Shown piece after piece: positions 13,534-21,665 of a DNA stretch of 21,928 nt (within the stretch, counting starts at the first letter, position 1; each line of letters begins with the position of its first letter). The DNA lies in NCBI GenBank assembly GCA_009785655.1, contig WQVW01000003.1, forward strand, positions 1 to 21,928, in the 5' to 3' direction. Under the pieces are notes generated by a model. The model was not told the DNA's origin. It was given only the letters and a program-made list of their open reading frames with translations, and searched no databases. Both the position numbers and the translations under genes were made by a program. This DNA comes from Oscillospiraceae bacterium (lineage in GTDB: Bacteria > Bacillota > Clostridia > Oscillospirales > Oscillospiraceae).

Positions 13534-14902
13534 AAATAGCCAAAATCCCCTTATAAGTCATATAGCAATCCAGCTTTGAAAGAATCTCATACGGCGCGTG
13601 CATAGATATGACCGGCGGCCCCGCGTCGATTGTCGGAATGTTCCTGTTCGCCATGAATTGGGCAATTGTCCCGCCGCCGCCCTGATCCACTTTACCCAGC
13701 TGGGTCATCTGCCAGACAACGCCCGATTTGTCAAAAACCGATCTCAGCATGCCCACCACTTCGGCAGACGCATCACTCGCGCCGCCTTTGCCACGCGCCC
13801 CGGTGTATTTCAGGACACCTAAGCCGCAGCCCAGCATCGCGGCGTTTTGCTTTTCGCTGACTTCAGGGAAATTCGGGTCAAAAGCATTGCACACGTCAGA
13901 TGACAGACAGAATGACGTGCGGAAACAATCCCGCAATTTCACGTCCTGCGCCTCGCATAAATCCGCCATAAAATCCTCAAACATCGCTGACTGCATTCCG
14001 GACACACCGGCAGAACCGACTTCTTCTTTATCCACCAGAACACAAACGGCAGTCATCGCCGGGATTTGAGCCAGGTCAAACATCGCCCGCAAGGCGGCAA
14101 AAGATGTGGATCGGCTATCATGCCCGTAAGCACCGATCATCGACCTGTCGAACCCGACATCCCGCGCTTTCATCGCCGGGACGGCTTGGAGTTCTGATGA
14201 CAGAAAATCTTCCTCAACGATGCCGTATTTTTCGTTCAGCATCGTCAGCACGGTGCGCTTAAATCTGTCGGAATCTTTTTCTTCACCTGTTGGGCTGCTG
14301 CCTACCAGTATATTCAGGTTTTCACCGGTAAAAGCCTCGCCCAGCGTTTTTTTCTCCTGATCTTTGCCGAGGTGCGGCAGCAGATCGGTGATCATAAATG
14401 TGGGCTCGCTCTCATCCTCGCCTATGACAATGTTGACACTCTCGCCTGATTTTTTGACAACGACACCGTGAAGTGCCAGCGGTAACGCCACCCACTGGTA
14501 TTTCTTTATCCCGCCGTAATAATGGGTTTTGAAGAAAGCCATCCCGCCGTCTTCATACAGCGGCATTTGCTTTAAATCGATACGCGGTGTGTCAATATGC
14601 GCGCCGACGATGTTGACCCCGTGTGACATATCTTTCTGTCCAATATACGCCAGCATAAGCACCTTGCCGCCGCCGGCGATTGTATACAATTTCTCCCCCG
14701 GCTTCACTGCCATGCCGCGCGAATACGGCTTGAATCCGTGTTCAGTGGCGAGCTTGACACCCTCTACTACAGACTCCCGCTCTGTCTTTGCTTTGTTTAA
14801 AAAGTCCTTGTACAGCTCACAATATTTATCCGCTTTTTTCTTCTCGTCATCACTGATCACGTCGTGGACATTTTTCTTCTTGTAGAACAGTTCATCACTC
14901 AT
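13496..14902 (-). CDS. M18-family aminopeptidase
   Basis: This 468-residue zinc aminopeptidase is of the M18 family, removing N-terminal residues (often acidic or hydrophobic) from peptides. It starts at ATG 14902, set by GGAGGG 7 bases upstream, rather than five codons earlier. Metal and catalytic motifs are VGAHIDTPR (His102, Asp104), YGHDSRS, and DKEEVGS near the middle, with a final histidine in VISMHAPYE close to the C-terminus. It overlaps coaE by 8 bases and the M20 dipeptidase by 38 bases, so expression of the two peptidases is coupled. Together they suggest stepwise degradation of intracellular or imported peptides to amino acids. Confidence 0.92.
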   Translation of the reverse strand: MSDELFYKKKNVHDVISDDEKKKADKYCELYKDFLNKAKTERESVVEGVKLATEHGFKPYSRGMAVKPGEKLYTIAGGGKVLMLAYIGQKDMSHGVNIVGAHIDTPRIDLKQMPLYEDGGMAFFKTHYYGGIKKYQWVALPLALHGVVVKKSGESVNIVIGEDESEPTFMITDLLPHLGKDQEKKTLGEAFTGENLNILVGSSPTGEEKDSDRFKRTVLTMLNEKYGIVEEDFLSSELQAVPAMKARDVGFDRSMIGAYGHDSRSTSFAALRAMFDLAQIPAMTAVCVLVDKEEVGSAGVSGMQSAMFEDFMADLCEAQDVKLRDCFRTSFCLSSDVCNAFDPNFPEVSEKQNAAMLGCGLGVLKYTGARGKGGASDASAEVVGMLRSVFDKSGVVWQMTQLGKVDQGGGGTIAQFMANRNIPTIDAGPPVISMHAPYEILSKLDCYMTYKGILAIYERDESGITPEN

Positions 14903-15506
14903 TGAAATACCCTCCAATCAAATTTGCGAAAAACAGCTTGCACTCGGCCTCAAACGCTTCTTGCGTATTATATACATTCCTTAGCAGATAGTCGCAGTTT
15001 TCTTCAAAAAAACGCTCTGGTTTCTGGGCCAGAATCCGCTGTTCAGCCTCTTGTCTTGTGAGTCCGTCTCGGGTCATAATCCGCGCTATCCGCGTTTCAA
15101 CCGGAGATACAACACCGACCACGGCATTGCAAGTTTTGTTGAGGCCGCTTTCAATCAACGCAATCGCATCAATCCCCACAACCCGTCCGCCCTCAGCCTG
15201 CCATCGCCGGACTCTGCGATCCCGCTCCGCTTCCACATATTTGTGAGTGATCGCGTTCAGATCAAGCAACGCTTCCGGGTCGTTGAAGACAATTTCTCGC
15301 AGTGCCTTTCTGTCAATTATCCCATCACACAAGACGCCGGTGAATCGCGTGTTGATCTCCTGTTTCATTTCACCGCATTCTGCCAGCAGTTCGTGATATA
15401 TCTTGTCGCAATCCAATGCCAACGCACCCAAGGATTCTAGCGCATGTAACGCAGATGTTTTGCCTGACCCCGTGGGGCCTGTTATACCGATTGTAAACAT
15501 ATCCAT
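14895..15506 (-). CDS. coaE: Dephospho-CoA kinase
   Basis: This 203-residue protein catalyses the last step of coenzyme A synthesis, phosphorylating dephospho-CoA. The Walker A motif GPTGSGKT is at residues 10-17. LDCDKIYHEL follows near 32-41, matching the family's substrate-binding DAD-like motif in altered form, and IDAIALIESGL near 113 matches the conserved P/A-LLfE-type region. A RDGLTRQEAEQRI lid helix follows. The start codon overlaps the prfA stop in a TAATG arrangement, and its stop lies within the next gene's start, so translation is coupled at both ends. A type II pantothenate kinase, the first enzyme of the same pathway, is encoded at 20716-21531 in another operon. Confidence 0.92.
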   Translation of the reverse strand: MDMFTIGITGPTGSGKTSALHALESLGALALDCDKIYHELLAECGEMKQEINTRFTGVLCDGIIDRKALREIVFNDPEALLDLNAITHKYVEAERDRRVRRWQAEGGRVVGIDAIALIESGLNKTCNAVVGVVSPVETRIARIMTRDGLTRQEAEQRILAQKPERFFEENCDYLLRNVYNTQEAFEAECKLFFANLIGGYFNE

Positions 15507-16558
15507 TAACTGTTCATCTTTGCGGCCTGGTCGGCAATCACCAGCGCGTCAATCACCTCATCGACCGCGCCGTTTAATATCTGTTCCAGTTTATACAACG
15601 TGAGGCCAATCCGATGATCCGTCACGCGGCCTTGCGGGTAATTGTAAGTCCTGATCCGCTCCGACCTGTCCCCCGTACCTACTTGGCTTTTCCGCTCTGC
15701 CGCGAGTTCCGCCGCCTGGCGATTACGCTCTTCTTCATACAACCGCGAGACGAGGATTTTCATCGCCCGGTCGCGATTCTTGTGCTGACTGCGTTCGTCC
15801 TGGCACTCTACCACCGTACCGGTCGGGACATGCGTTATACGGATGGCCGATTCGGTTTTGTTGACATGCTGTCCGCCGGCACCGCTTGCCCTAAACGTGT
15901 CAATCTGCAAATCCGAAGGGTCTATCTGAAAATCCACCTCTTCCATCTCTGGCAATACAGCCACGGTGACGGTGCTGGTGTGGATTCTGCCCGACGCCTC
16001 TGTCTCCGGCACACGCTGGACTCTGTGCACGCCGCTTTCAAATTTCAGCCTGGAGTATGCGCCATCGCCCTCTATGATAAAACTGATCTCTTTAATGCCG
16101 CCAAGCTCTGTCTCGTTCAAGTTGGCTATTTCCGTTTTCCAGCGTTTTGAATCGGCGTACATGGTGTACATGCGATACAGATTATATGCGAACAACGCCG
16201 CCTCTTCCCCGCCCGCACCGCCGCGGATTTCGATGATAACATTCTTAGAATCGTTAGGATCACGCGGCAGCAGCAGAATTTTAATCTCCGCTTCCAATCT
16301 CTCCATCTCGTCTTGGGCAGCACTGTATTCTTCTTGTGCCATCTCTTTCAGATCCGGGTCAGACAAAAGCTCCCGCGCACCCTCCGCATCGCGTTTGGCT
16401 TTTTCATACCGCCTGAATGCGGTGACAACCGGCTCAATCTCCTTCTGATCCCGCGCTAATTTAGCGTAGACGGCAGGATCGGAATATACCTCCGGATCCT
16501 GCATTTTGTTTTCCAGTTCCTGATATTTTTCTTCTATTGCGACAAGCTTTTCCAGCAT
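15506..16558 (-). CDS. prfA: Peptide chain release factor 1
   Basis: This 350-residue protein releases finished proteins at UAA and UAG codons. The GGQ motif is at residues 228-230 (SGAGGQHVNKT). The stop-codon recognition tripeptide is PET at 184-186, of the PxT type that distinguishes RF1 from RF2's SPF. The N-terminal coiled-coil domain and the RGGAGGEEA segment (112-120) are typical. It is about 10 residues shorter than E. coli RF1. A plausible AGGATGG ribosome site lies upstream. It is first in the prfA-coaE-M18-M20 operon and divergent from ruvX. No prmC methyltransferase gene, its usual partner, is next to it here. Confidence 0.96.
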   Translation of the reverse strand: MLEKLVAIEEKYQELENKMQDPEVYSDPAVYAKLARDQKEIEPVVTAFRRYEKAKRDAEGARELLSDPDLKEMAQEEYSAAQDEMERLEAEIKILLLPRDPNDSKNVIIEIRGGAGGEEAALFAYNLYRMYTMYADSKRWKTEIANLNETELGGIKEISFIIEGDGAYSRLKFESGVHRVQRVPETEASGRIHTSTVTVAVLPEMEEVDFQIDPSDLQIDTFRASGAGGQHVNKTESAIRITHVPTGTVVECQDERSQHKNRDRAMKILVSRLYEEERNRQAAELAAERKSQVGTGDRSERIRTYNYPQGRVTDHRIGLTLYKLEQILNGAVDEVIDALVIADQAAKMNS

Positions 16559-16596
16559 GTGTAAAGACCATCCATCCTATAATTTAATTTTTTAGT

Positions 16597-16625
16597 ATAT
16601 TACCATATTTTGCTTCAAGGCGCAA
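16597..16625 (-). promoter_or_regulatory. Candidate sigma-A promoter for the prfA operon
   Basis: On the minus strand TTGCGC (16625-16620) and TAATAT (16602-16597) are 17 bases apart. An overlapping TATACT (16599-16594) is an alternative -10 with a poorer -35. The same TTGCGC hexamer serves as the -35 of the pyruvate carboxylase promoter. Support is moderate. Confidence 0.4.
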
Positions 16626-16637
16626 GTGTGATATAAT
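16610..16637 (+). promoter_or_regulatory. Sigma-A promoter for ruvX (extended -10)
   Basis: A perfect TATAAT (16632-16637) is preceded by TG and one base, forming an extended -10. A partial -35 TTGCTT (16610-16615) lies 16 bases upstream. The ruvX ATG follows 26 bases later behind AAAGGAG. It interleaves with the divergent prfA promoter. Confidence 0.7.
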
Positions 16638-16663
16638 AGTTCCCCACAAAGGAGAATCAAATC

Positions 16664-17071
16664 ATGAGAATTTTAGCGATAGATTACGGAGATGTGCGAA
16701 CCGGACTGGCCGTGTCCGACGCCACAGGCACCATCGCGGGCGAGGCGTGGGTGATTCAGGAGAAAAATCCCGCGGCGTTGGCCGCACTGATCGCGCAAGA
16801 GGCATCCGCCCGAGCGGTGCGGCGCATCGTCGTCGGATACCCCAGAAACATGGACGGTACCAGCGGATTCCGTGCACAGAAGAGTGAAGATTTGATGACA
16901 CTACTAAAGGCCGAATGCGATATAGACGTCATCCCCTGGGATGAGCGCATGACGACCATGAGTGCGAACAGAATCCTGACGGAAGCCGGCAAAAGGGGCA
17001 AAAAACGCAAACAAACAGTAGATGCCGTCGCCGCTTCCTTGATTTTGGAGAGTTATTTGCTGTCGTTGTAG
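16664..17071 (+). CDS. ruvX: Putative Holliday junction resolvase, YqgF/RuvX family
   Basis: This 135-residue protein has the RNase H-like fold of the YqgF family. It begins MRILAIDYGDVRTGLAVSD, where Asp7 and the DxGxxRxG pattern are the family signature. VVGYPRNMDGTSG (57-69) matches the conserved VGLP.N.dG segment, IPWDERMTT (90-98) provides the second acidic residue and DAVAAS near the end the third. The family is linked to Holliday junction cleavage and pre-16S rRNA 5' end processing. AAAGGAG lies about 10 bases before ATG. It appears to be a single-gene unit with its own promoter. A GTAGGGG repeat begins right at its stop codon, and no classical terminator is seen. Confidence 0.93.
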   Translation: MRILAIDYGDVRTGLAVSDATGTIAGEAWVIQEKNPAALAALIAQEASARAVRRIVVGYPRNMDGTSGFRAQKSEDLMTLLKAECDIDVIPWDERMTTMSANRILTEAGKRGKKRKQTVDAVAASLILESYLLSL

Positions 17072-17092
17072 GGGCGAACTGTGTTGCCCGTT
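17067..17092. repeat. Second GTAGGGG-type repeat, partial
   Basis: TTGTAGGGGCGAAC is followed closely by GTTGCCC, giving a stem with one bulged base (GGGCGAAC/GTTGCCC). Its left arm matches that of the perfect palindrome at 11992-12024 apart from a T/C change. It overlaps the ruvX stop codon. The rest of the gap up to the promoter at 17172 shows no gene or clear structure. Confidence 0.4.
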
Positions 17093-17171
17093 GATTTGCA
17101 TGGCACTGCAGACAAATACGGTTCCCCCCACATCTCCGCATTGTTTAGCTATTTTCCACAAAAATTAACGC

Positions 17172-17200
17172 TTGCGCTTTGTTGATAAATCGCGTATAAT
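17172..17200 (+). promoter_or_regulatory. Sigma-A promoter of the pyruvate carboxylase operon
   Basis: TTGCGC (17172-17177) and a perfect TATAAT (17195-17200) are separated by 17 bases. The predicted transcript has a leader of about 80 bases before ATG 17291, including a hairpin. Confidence 0.68.
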
Positions 17201-17235
17201 GAAATTTACGTCAGCGATTCTTGCATTTTTATCAT

Positions 17236-17260
17236 GTTTCGCGGGGCGAAACGGATTTTT
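17236..17260 (+). terminator. Leader hairpin with T-run before pyruvate carboxylase (possible attenuator)
   Basis: GTTTCGC (17236-17242) pairs perfectly with GCGAAAC (17246-17252) around GGG, and TTTTT follows three bases later. It sits inside the predicted leader, downstream of the promoter and upstream of the AGGAGG site. It could terminate early or shape the leader. It is short and its function is inferred. Confidence 0.4.
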
Positions 17261-17290
17261 AATATATAATTTTAGGAGGATAAGTAAAAT

Positions 17291-20200
17291 ATGCCCGAGT
17301 TTCAGAAAGTACTTGCAGCGAACCGAGGAGAGATAGCCATCCGGATTTTCAGGGCCTGCCGTGACCTTGGCCTTTCCACTGTGGCGATGTATTCAAACGA
17401 AGATACATTGAACCTGTTCCGGACAGAGGCGGATGAATCATATATGATCGGCGAGAATATGAGCCCGTTGGGGGCTTATCTTGACATCCCGTCTATCATT
17501 GACCTGGCTAAAAAGCGCGGCGTCAGTGCCATTCACCCGGGATACGGATTTCTGTCGGAAAACGCCAACTTTGCCAGAGCCTGTGAAAATGCCGGAATCA
17601 AATTCATAGGCCCGCCATCGCACATCCTGGAAAAGATGGGCGACAAACTCAACGCCAAAGCCATCGCTAGAGAGTGCGGTGTACCGACAATTCCCGGTAC
17701 TGAGACTCCGCTGAAAGACGCGGATGAGGCACTGGAGAAAGCGATGGAGTTCGGCTTGCCGATCATGCTGAAGGCAGCCGCCGGCGGCGGCGGAAAAGGC
17801 ATGAGAAAATGCGAAACCCCGGAAGAAGTCAAACCAGCGTTTGAGCTTGTCTCCAGCGAGGCAAGAAAAGCATTCGGCAGCGGTGATATTTTTATCGAAA
17901 AATTCGTGTCAGAGCCGAAACATATCGAAATGCAGATTCTGGCCGATGAACACGGCAACGTGATGCACTTGGGCGAGCGGGATTGCTCTCTCCAGCGCAG
18001 ATATCAAAAAGTCGTGGAATTCACTCCCGCGTTTTCTGTACCGGAAGAAACGCGCCAGCGGATATACGCCGACGCACTGAAACTCGCCAGAAGCGTCAAC
18101 TATGTCAACGCCGGAACCATTGAATTCCTGGTGGACGGCAAGACCGGTGAGCACTATTTTATCGAAGTCAATCCGCGTGTTCAGGTGGAGCACACGATAA
18201 CAGAACTCGTGACCGGTATCGACATTGTGCGGTCACAGATACTGATTGCCCAGGGCTATCCGCTCTCTCACCCGGAAATCGGCCTGACCTCTCAAGAAGA
18301 CGTCAAACTGAACGGCTTCGCGATACAATGCCGCGTGACGACGGAAGACCCGGCCAACAACTTCGCGCCGGATACAGGGAAAATCACAGCATATCGCTCC
18401 GGCGGCGGATTCGGCGTACGTCTTGACGGCGGCAACGCTGTGACGGGGGCCGTCATCTCGCCGTATTATGATTCACTGTTGGTCAAAGTCTGCACATGGG
18501 ATAACACATTCGCCGGTGTATGCCGCAAAGCTTTGCGGGCGATCAATGAGCTGCGCATTCGCGGTGTGAAGACCAATATCCCGTTTCTGGCAAACATACT
18601 GTCGCACCCGGTGTTTAAAGAGGGTGGCTGTGATACGAAATTTATAGATGATACGAAAGAGCTGTACGATTTCGTCACATCCCGCGACAGGGCGACCAAA
18701 GCGTTGAAATTTATAGCCAACGTTCAAGTAGCGGATCCTATGGGGGATCGCCCACAGTATAACGACCCGCGCATACCTGCGGTTGAAAATGTCCCCGGCC
18801 TGGGGCTGAAGCAAATGCTTGACAAAGACGGCCCAAAAGCCGTGGCTGACTGGGTACTTAAACAGAAAAAGCTGCTGATTACCGACACAACGATGAGAGA
18901 CGCGCACCAATCGCTGTTCTCCACGCGTATGCGCACCCGCGACATGCTGGACATTGGCGAAGCCACCAGCGATATTCTGGGCGACTGCTTCTCATTAGAA
19001 ATGTGGGGCGGCGCGACGTTCGATGTTGCGTACAGATTCTTGCACGAAGACCCGTGGGAGCGTGTTGACAAACTGCGGGAAAAAATCCCGAACATCATGT
19101 TCCAAATGCTGTTGCGCGGTGCGAACACAGTCGGGTACGAAAATGCACCGGATAACCTTGTCCGCGCTTTTATAGAGGAGGCGTCTAAAACCGGGATTGA
19201 CGTGTTCCGCGTGTTCGACTCGCTGAACTGGCTGCCGGGAATGGAACTGGCGATTGAAGAAGTCATAAAGCAGAACAAAATCTGTGAAGGCACAATATGC
19301 TATACAGGCAATATCTTAGACCCGACAAGGGATAAATATACACTGAAATACTATGTCAACCTCGCCAAAGAACTGGAAAAGCGCGGCTGCCATTTCCTCG
19401 GAATCAAAGACATGTCCGGCCTATTGAAACCGTACGCCGCGAAAAAACTGGTGGAAACGCTTAAAGGCGAACTGGGGATACCGATCCATCTGCACTCTCA
19501 CGACACTTCCGGCAGTCAGATCGCGGCGTACATGCTGGCGGCTGAAGCCGGGGTCGATATCGTCGATACCGCAATGTCCCCGCTTTCGGGACTCACATCG
19601 CAGCCAACGATGGGTTCCATCGTCTCGTCCCTGCAACGGACGGAGCGCGATACCGGATTCGACTTAGAGCGGATTCAGCTTTTAGACGACTACTGGGCGG
19701 ATATCAGGGATCGTTATGAGAAGCTGGACGGCGGGCTTAAATACCCGATGACAGAAATTTACCGTTACGAAATCCCCGGCGGGCAGTACACAAATCTTAA
19801 GCCGCAAGTGGAATCTTTAGGACTGGGTAACCGGTTTGAAGAAGTCAAAGAAATGTTCAAAACAGTCAACGAAATGCTGGGTGACATTGTTAAAGTCACG
19901 CCATCATCAAAAATGGTCGGCGACTTCGCGATATTCATGGTGCAGAACGACCTGACGCCGCAAAATATCGTCGAACGCGGGGAACACTTGGCATTCCCTG
20001 ACTCTGTCGTCAGTTACTTCAAAGGCATGATGGGGCAGCCGGAAGGCGGCTTCCCGCCTGCACTGCAGAAAGTCGTACTGAAAGGTGAAACGCCGATCAC
20101 AGTCCGGCCGGGCGAATTATTGGATCCCGTGGACTTCAAAGCTGGGCTTGAGCATATGAAACAATTCACGCCGAATCCGACAAACCGGGATGTCATTTCC

Positions 20201-20719
20201 TGGTATCTTTATCCGAAAGTTGTCGAAGAGTACTACAAGCATAACGAAGAATACGGTGCCGTTTCCAGTTTATCCAGCAGCGTGTTCTTCAACGGCATGA
20301 ACTACGGCGAAACAACGCGGATGGATATAGAGGACGGCAAGACGCTGGTGATAAAATACCTCGGCACTGGGGAGACGAATGACGACGGTACAAGAAACTT
20401 CCAGTTCGAGCTGAATGGCATGCGCCGTGAAGTCTCAGTCGCTGATCCGACTGTCGTCTCCACTGTGAAGCAAGCAATTATGGCGGAACCGGAAAACAAA
20501 AACCACGTGGGCGCTTCTATCCCGGGCATGGTGTCAAAATTCAACGTAAAACCCGGCGACAAGGTGGCGGAAAATGATGTCCTGGCCGTGGTTGAAGCGA
20601 TGAAGATGGAGATAAACATCGTCGCGCGCACGTCCGGTATTGTTGACGAAGTGCTCACCGCCGCAGGCCAATCCGTCAAAGCGGGCGAGCTGATGGCAAC
20701 GATTAAAGCAGGCGCTTGA
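17291..20719 (+). CDS. pyc: Pyruvate carboxylase
   Basis: This 1142-residue protein is full length for the single-chain enzyme, which carboxylates pyruvate to oxaloacetate using ATP, bicarbonate and biotin. The biotin carboxylase domain covers about residues 1-450 (LAANRGEIAIRIFRA at the start, AAAGGGGKGMR of the ATP-grasp loop, then EVNPRVQVEHT). The carboxyltransferase domain begins near 530 with TDTTMRDAHQSL and includes the IKDMSG and HSHDTSG segments with metal-ligand histidines. The C-terminal carrier domain has EAMKMEI with the biotinylated Lys1105. AGGAGG lies about 11 bases before ATG. It starts an operon with the type II pantothenate kinase, with which it overlaps. It feeds the C4 branch whose fumarase and fumarate-reductase-like genes lie at 2889-6671. 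Confidence 0.97.
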   Translation: MPEFQKVLAANRGEIAIRIFRACRDLGLSTVAMYSNEDTLNLFRTEADESYMIGENMSPLGAYLDIPSIIDLAKKRGVSAIHPGYGFLSENANFARACENAGIKFIGPPSHILEKMGDKLNAKAIARECGVPTIPGTETPLKDADEALEKAMEFGLPIMLKAAAGGGGKGMRKCETPEEVKPAFELVSSEARKAFGSGDIFIEKFVSEPKHIEMQILADEHGNVMHLGERDCSLQRRYQKVVEFTPAFSVPEETRQRIYADALKLARSVNYVNAGTIEFLVDGKTGEHYFIEVNPRVQVEHTITELVTGIDIVRSQILIAQGYPLSHPEIGLTSQEDVKLNGFAIQCRVTTEDPANNFAPDTGKITAYRSGGGFGVRLDGGNAVTGAVISPYYDSLLVKVCTWDNTFAGVCRKALRAINELRIRGVKTNIPFLANILSHPVFKEGGCDTKFIDDTKELYDFVTSRDRATKALKFIANVQVADPMGDRPQYNDPRIPAVENVPGLGLKQMLDKDGPKAVADWVLKQKKLLITDTTMRDAHQSLFSTRMRTRDMLDIGEATSDILGDCFSLEMWGGATFDVAYRFLHEDPWERVDKLREKIPNIMFQMLLRGANTVGYENAPDNLVRAFIEEASKTGIDVFRVFDSLNWLPGMELAIEEVIKQNKICEGTICYTGNILDPTRDKYTLKYYVNLAKELEKRGCHFLGIKDMSGLLKPYAAKKLVETLKGELGIPIHLHSHDTSGSQIAAYMLAAEAGVDIVDTAMSPLSGLTSQPTMGSIVSSLQRTERDTGFDLERIQLLDDYWADIRDRYEKLDGGLKYPMTEIYRYEIPGGQYTNLKPQVESLGLGNRFEEVKEMFKTVNEMLGDIVKVTPSSKMVGDFAIFMVQNDLTPQNIVERGEHLAFPDSVVSYFKGMMGQPEGGFPPALQKVVLKGETPITVRPGELLDPVDFKAGLEHMKQFTPNPTNRDVISWYLYPKVVEEYYKHNEEYGAVSSLSSSVFFNGMNYGETTRMDIEDGKTLVIKYLGTGETNDDGTRNFQFELNGMRREVSVADPTVVSTVKQAIMAEPENKNHVGASIPGMVSKFNVKPGDKVAENDVLAVVEAMKMEINIVARTSGIVDEVLTAAGQSVKAGELMATIKAGA

Positions 20720-21531
20720 GTATCGTATTAGGGGTAGACGTCGGCGGATCAACGACTAAGATTGTCGGGTTTGAGAACGGTGAATTATTAGGCACGCTTC
20801 AAGTCAGGGCGGCAGATCAAATCACGTCCCTTTACGGAGCCATCGGCAATTATTTGCGCGTTGCCGATGTAAAATTAGTCGATGTATCGAAAATCGCCCT
20901 GACCGGTGTCGGCGCATCATTTATTGATGAACCGATATATGGGATCCCGACGACTAAGGTCGATGAGTTTTTGGCCATCGGCCACGGGGCATTGTACTTG
21001 ACAGGCCTGAAAGAAGCACTTGTCGTGAGCCTGGGCACCGGCACGGCATTCGTTCGTGCCGGGCCGGAAGGGATTGTCCATATCGGCGGCTCTGGCATGG
21101 GCGGCGGCACGATTGTTGGGCTGGCCTCTCAAATGCTGAACAAAAGCGACATTGACGCAGTGATCGCGATGGCTGAAAACGGCAGCCTGTCCAACGTTGA
21201 CCTGTTGGTCAGCGACATCATCGGCAGTGAAATATCATCCCTGCCGCCGGATTTGACTGCCGCGAATTTCGGCAAAATTAAAAGCACAGCGACTGAAGCA
21301 GATCTTGCGCAGGGTATACTGAATATGGTATTCCAAACAGCGGGGATGCTTGCTGTCTTCGCCGCTCGGAACGATACGATACGCGACGTGGTGCTTATCG
21401 GCACACTGACAACGTTTCCGCAGGCACTGCAAATGCAATCGACATTTAATAAACTGTACGGGCTGAACTTTGTGATCCCGCCCCACGCGGTGTTCGCAAC
21501 AGCGATCGGTGCGGCACGGGGAAGTGTATAG
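20716..21531 (+). CDS. coaW: Type II pantothenate kinase
   Basis: This 271-residue protein is of the type II (CoaW) pantothenate kinase family, phosphorylating pantothenate in the first committed step of CoA synthesis. It has the ASKHA-fold phosphate loop GVDVGGSTTK (6-15), VSLGTGTA (104-111), HIGGSGMGGGT (122-132) and the late IGTL segment. The start is TTG at 20716, which shares TTGA with the pyc stop; no ATG or GTG start fits the N-terminal motif, and the ribosome site is weak, so translation probably depends on coupling to pyc. A type II enzyme is typically insensitive to CoA feedback in bacteria (known for the Staphylococcus enzyme). A BadF/hydroxyglutaryl-CoA dehydratase activator is the nearest fold alternative, but the Cys cluster of that family is absent. 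Confidence 0.88.
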   Translation: MSIVLGVDVGGSTTKIVGFENGELLGTLQVRAADQITSLYGAIGNYLRVADVKLVDVSKIALTGVGASFIDEPIYGIPTTKVDEFLAIGHGALYLTGLKEALVVSLGTGTAFVRAGPEGIVHIGGSGMGGGTIVGLASQMLNKSDIDAVIAMAENGSLSNVDLLVSDIIGSEISSLPPDLTAANFGKIKSTATEADLAQGILNMVFQTAGMLAVFAARNDTIRDVVLIGTLTTFPQALQMQSTFNKLYGLNFVIPPHAVFATAIGAARGSV

Positions 21532-21536
21532 AGTAT

Positions 21537-21569
21537 CAAGAGGTGCGCGTTGCGCACCTCTTGCCTTTT
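21537..21569 (+). terminator. Rho-independent terminator after coaW
   Basis: CAAGAGGTGCGC (21537-21548) pairs perfectly with GCGCACCTCTTG (21552-21563) around GTT, followed by CCTTTT. It starts 5 bases after the coaW stop and ends the pyc-coaW transcript. Confidence 0.85.
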
Positions 21570-21570
21570 A

Positions 21571-21632
21571 TTGCCTGAATAGACAATTTTTTCTTTTATC
21601 GCCTTTGGGCGATATTTTTCTTTTTCAGGCAA
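21571..21632 (+). repeat. Nested inverted repeats with a second terminator-like hairpin
   Basis: An outer pair TTGCCTGAA (21571-21579) and TTCAGGCAA (21624-21632) encloses T-rich arms and an inner stem TATCGCC/GGCGATA (21597-21603 and 21608-21614) with a TTTG loop, followed by TTTTTCTTTTT. It can act as a second terminator, insulating the germination gene, or form a structured leader element. It is 62 bases long with terminal inverted repeats but no obvious flanking target duplication. Confidence 0.55.
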
Positions 21633-21665
21633 ATAATATCAAAAAGCAAATCGAAGGAGGACGCG

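Noticed and set aside
15614..16448. Long plus-strand open frames opposite prfA
   Set aside because: Release factor 1 is unmistakable on the other strand; these frames are reverse-strand shadows with no start signals.
20716..21531. Hydroxyglutaryl-CoA dehydratase activator (BadF family)
   Set aside because: It has the same ASKHA phosphate motifs, but the two conserved cluster cysteines of activators are absent and the glycine-rich motifs fit CoaW.
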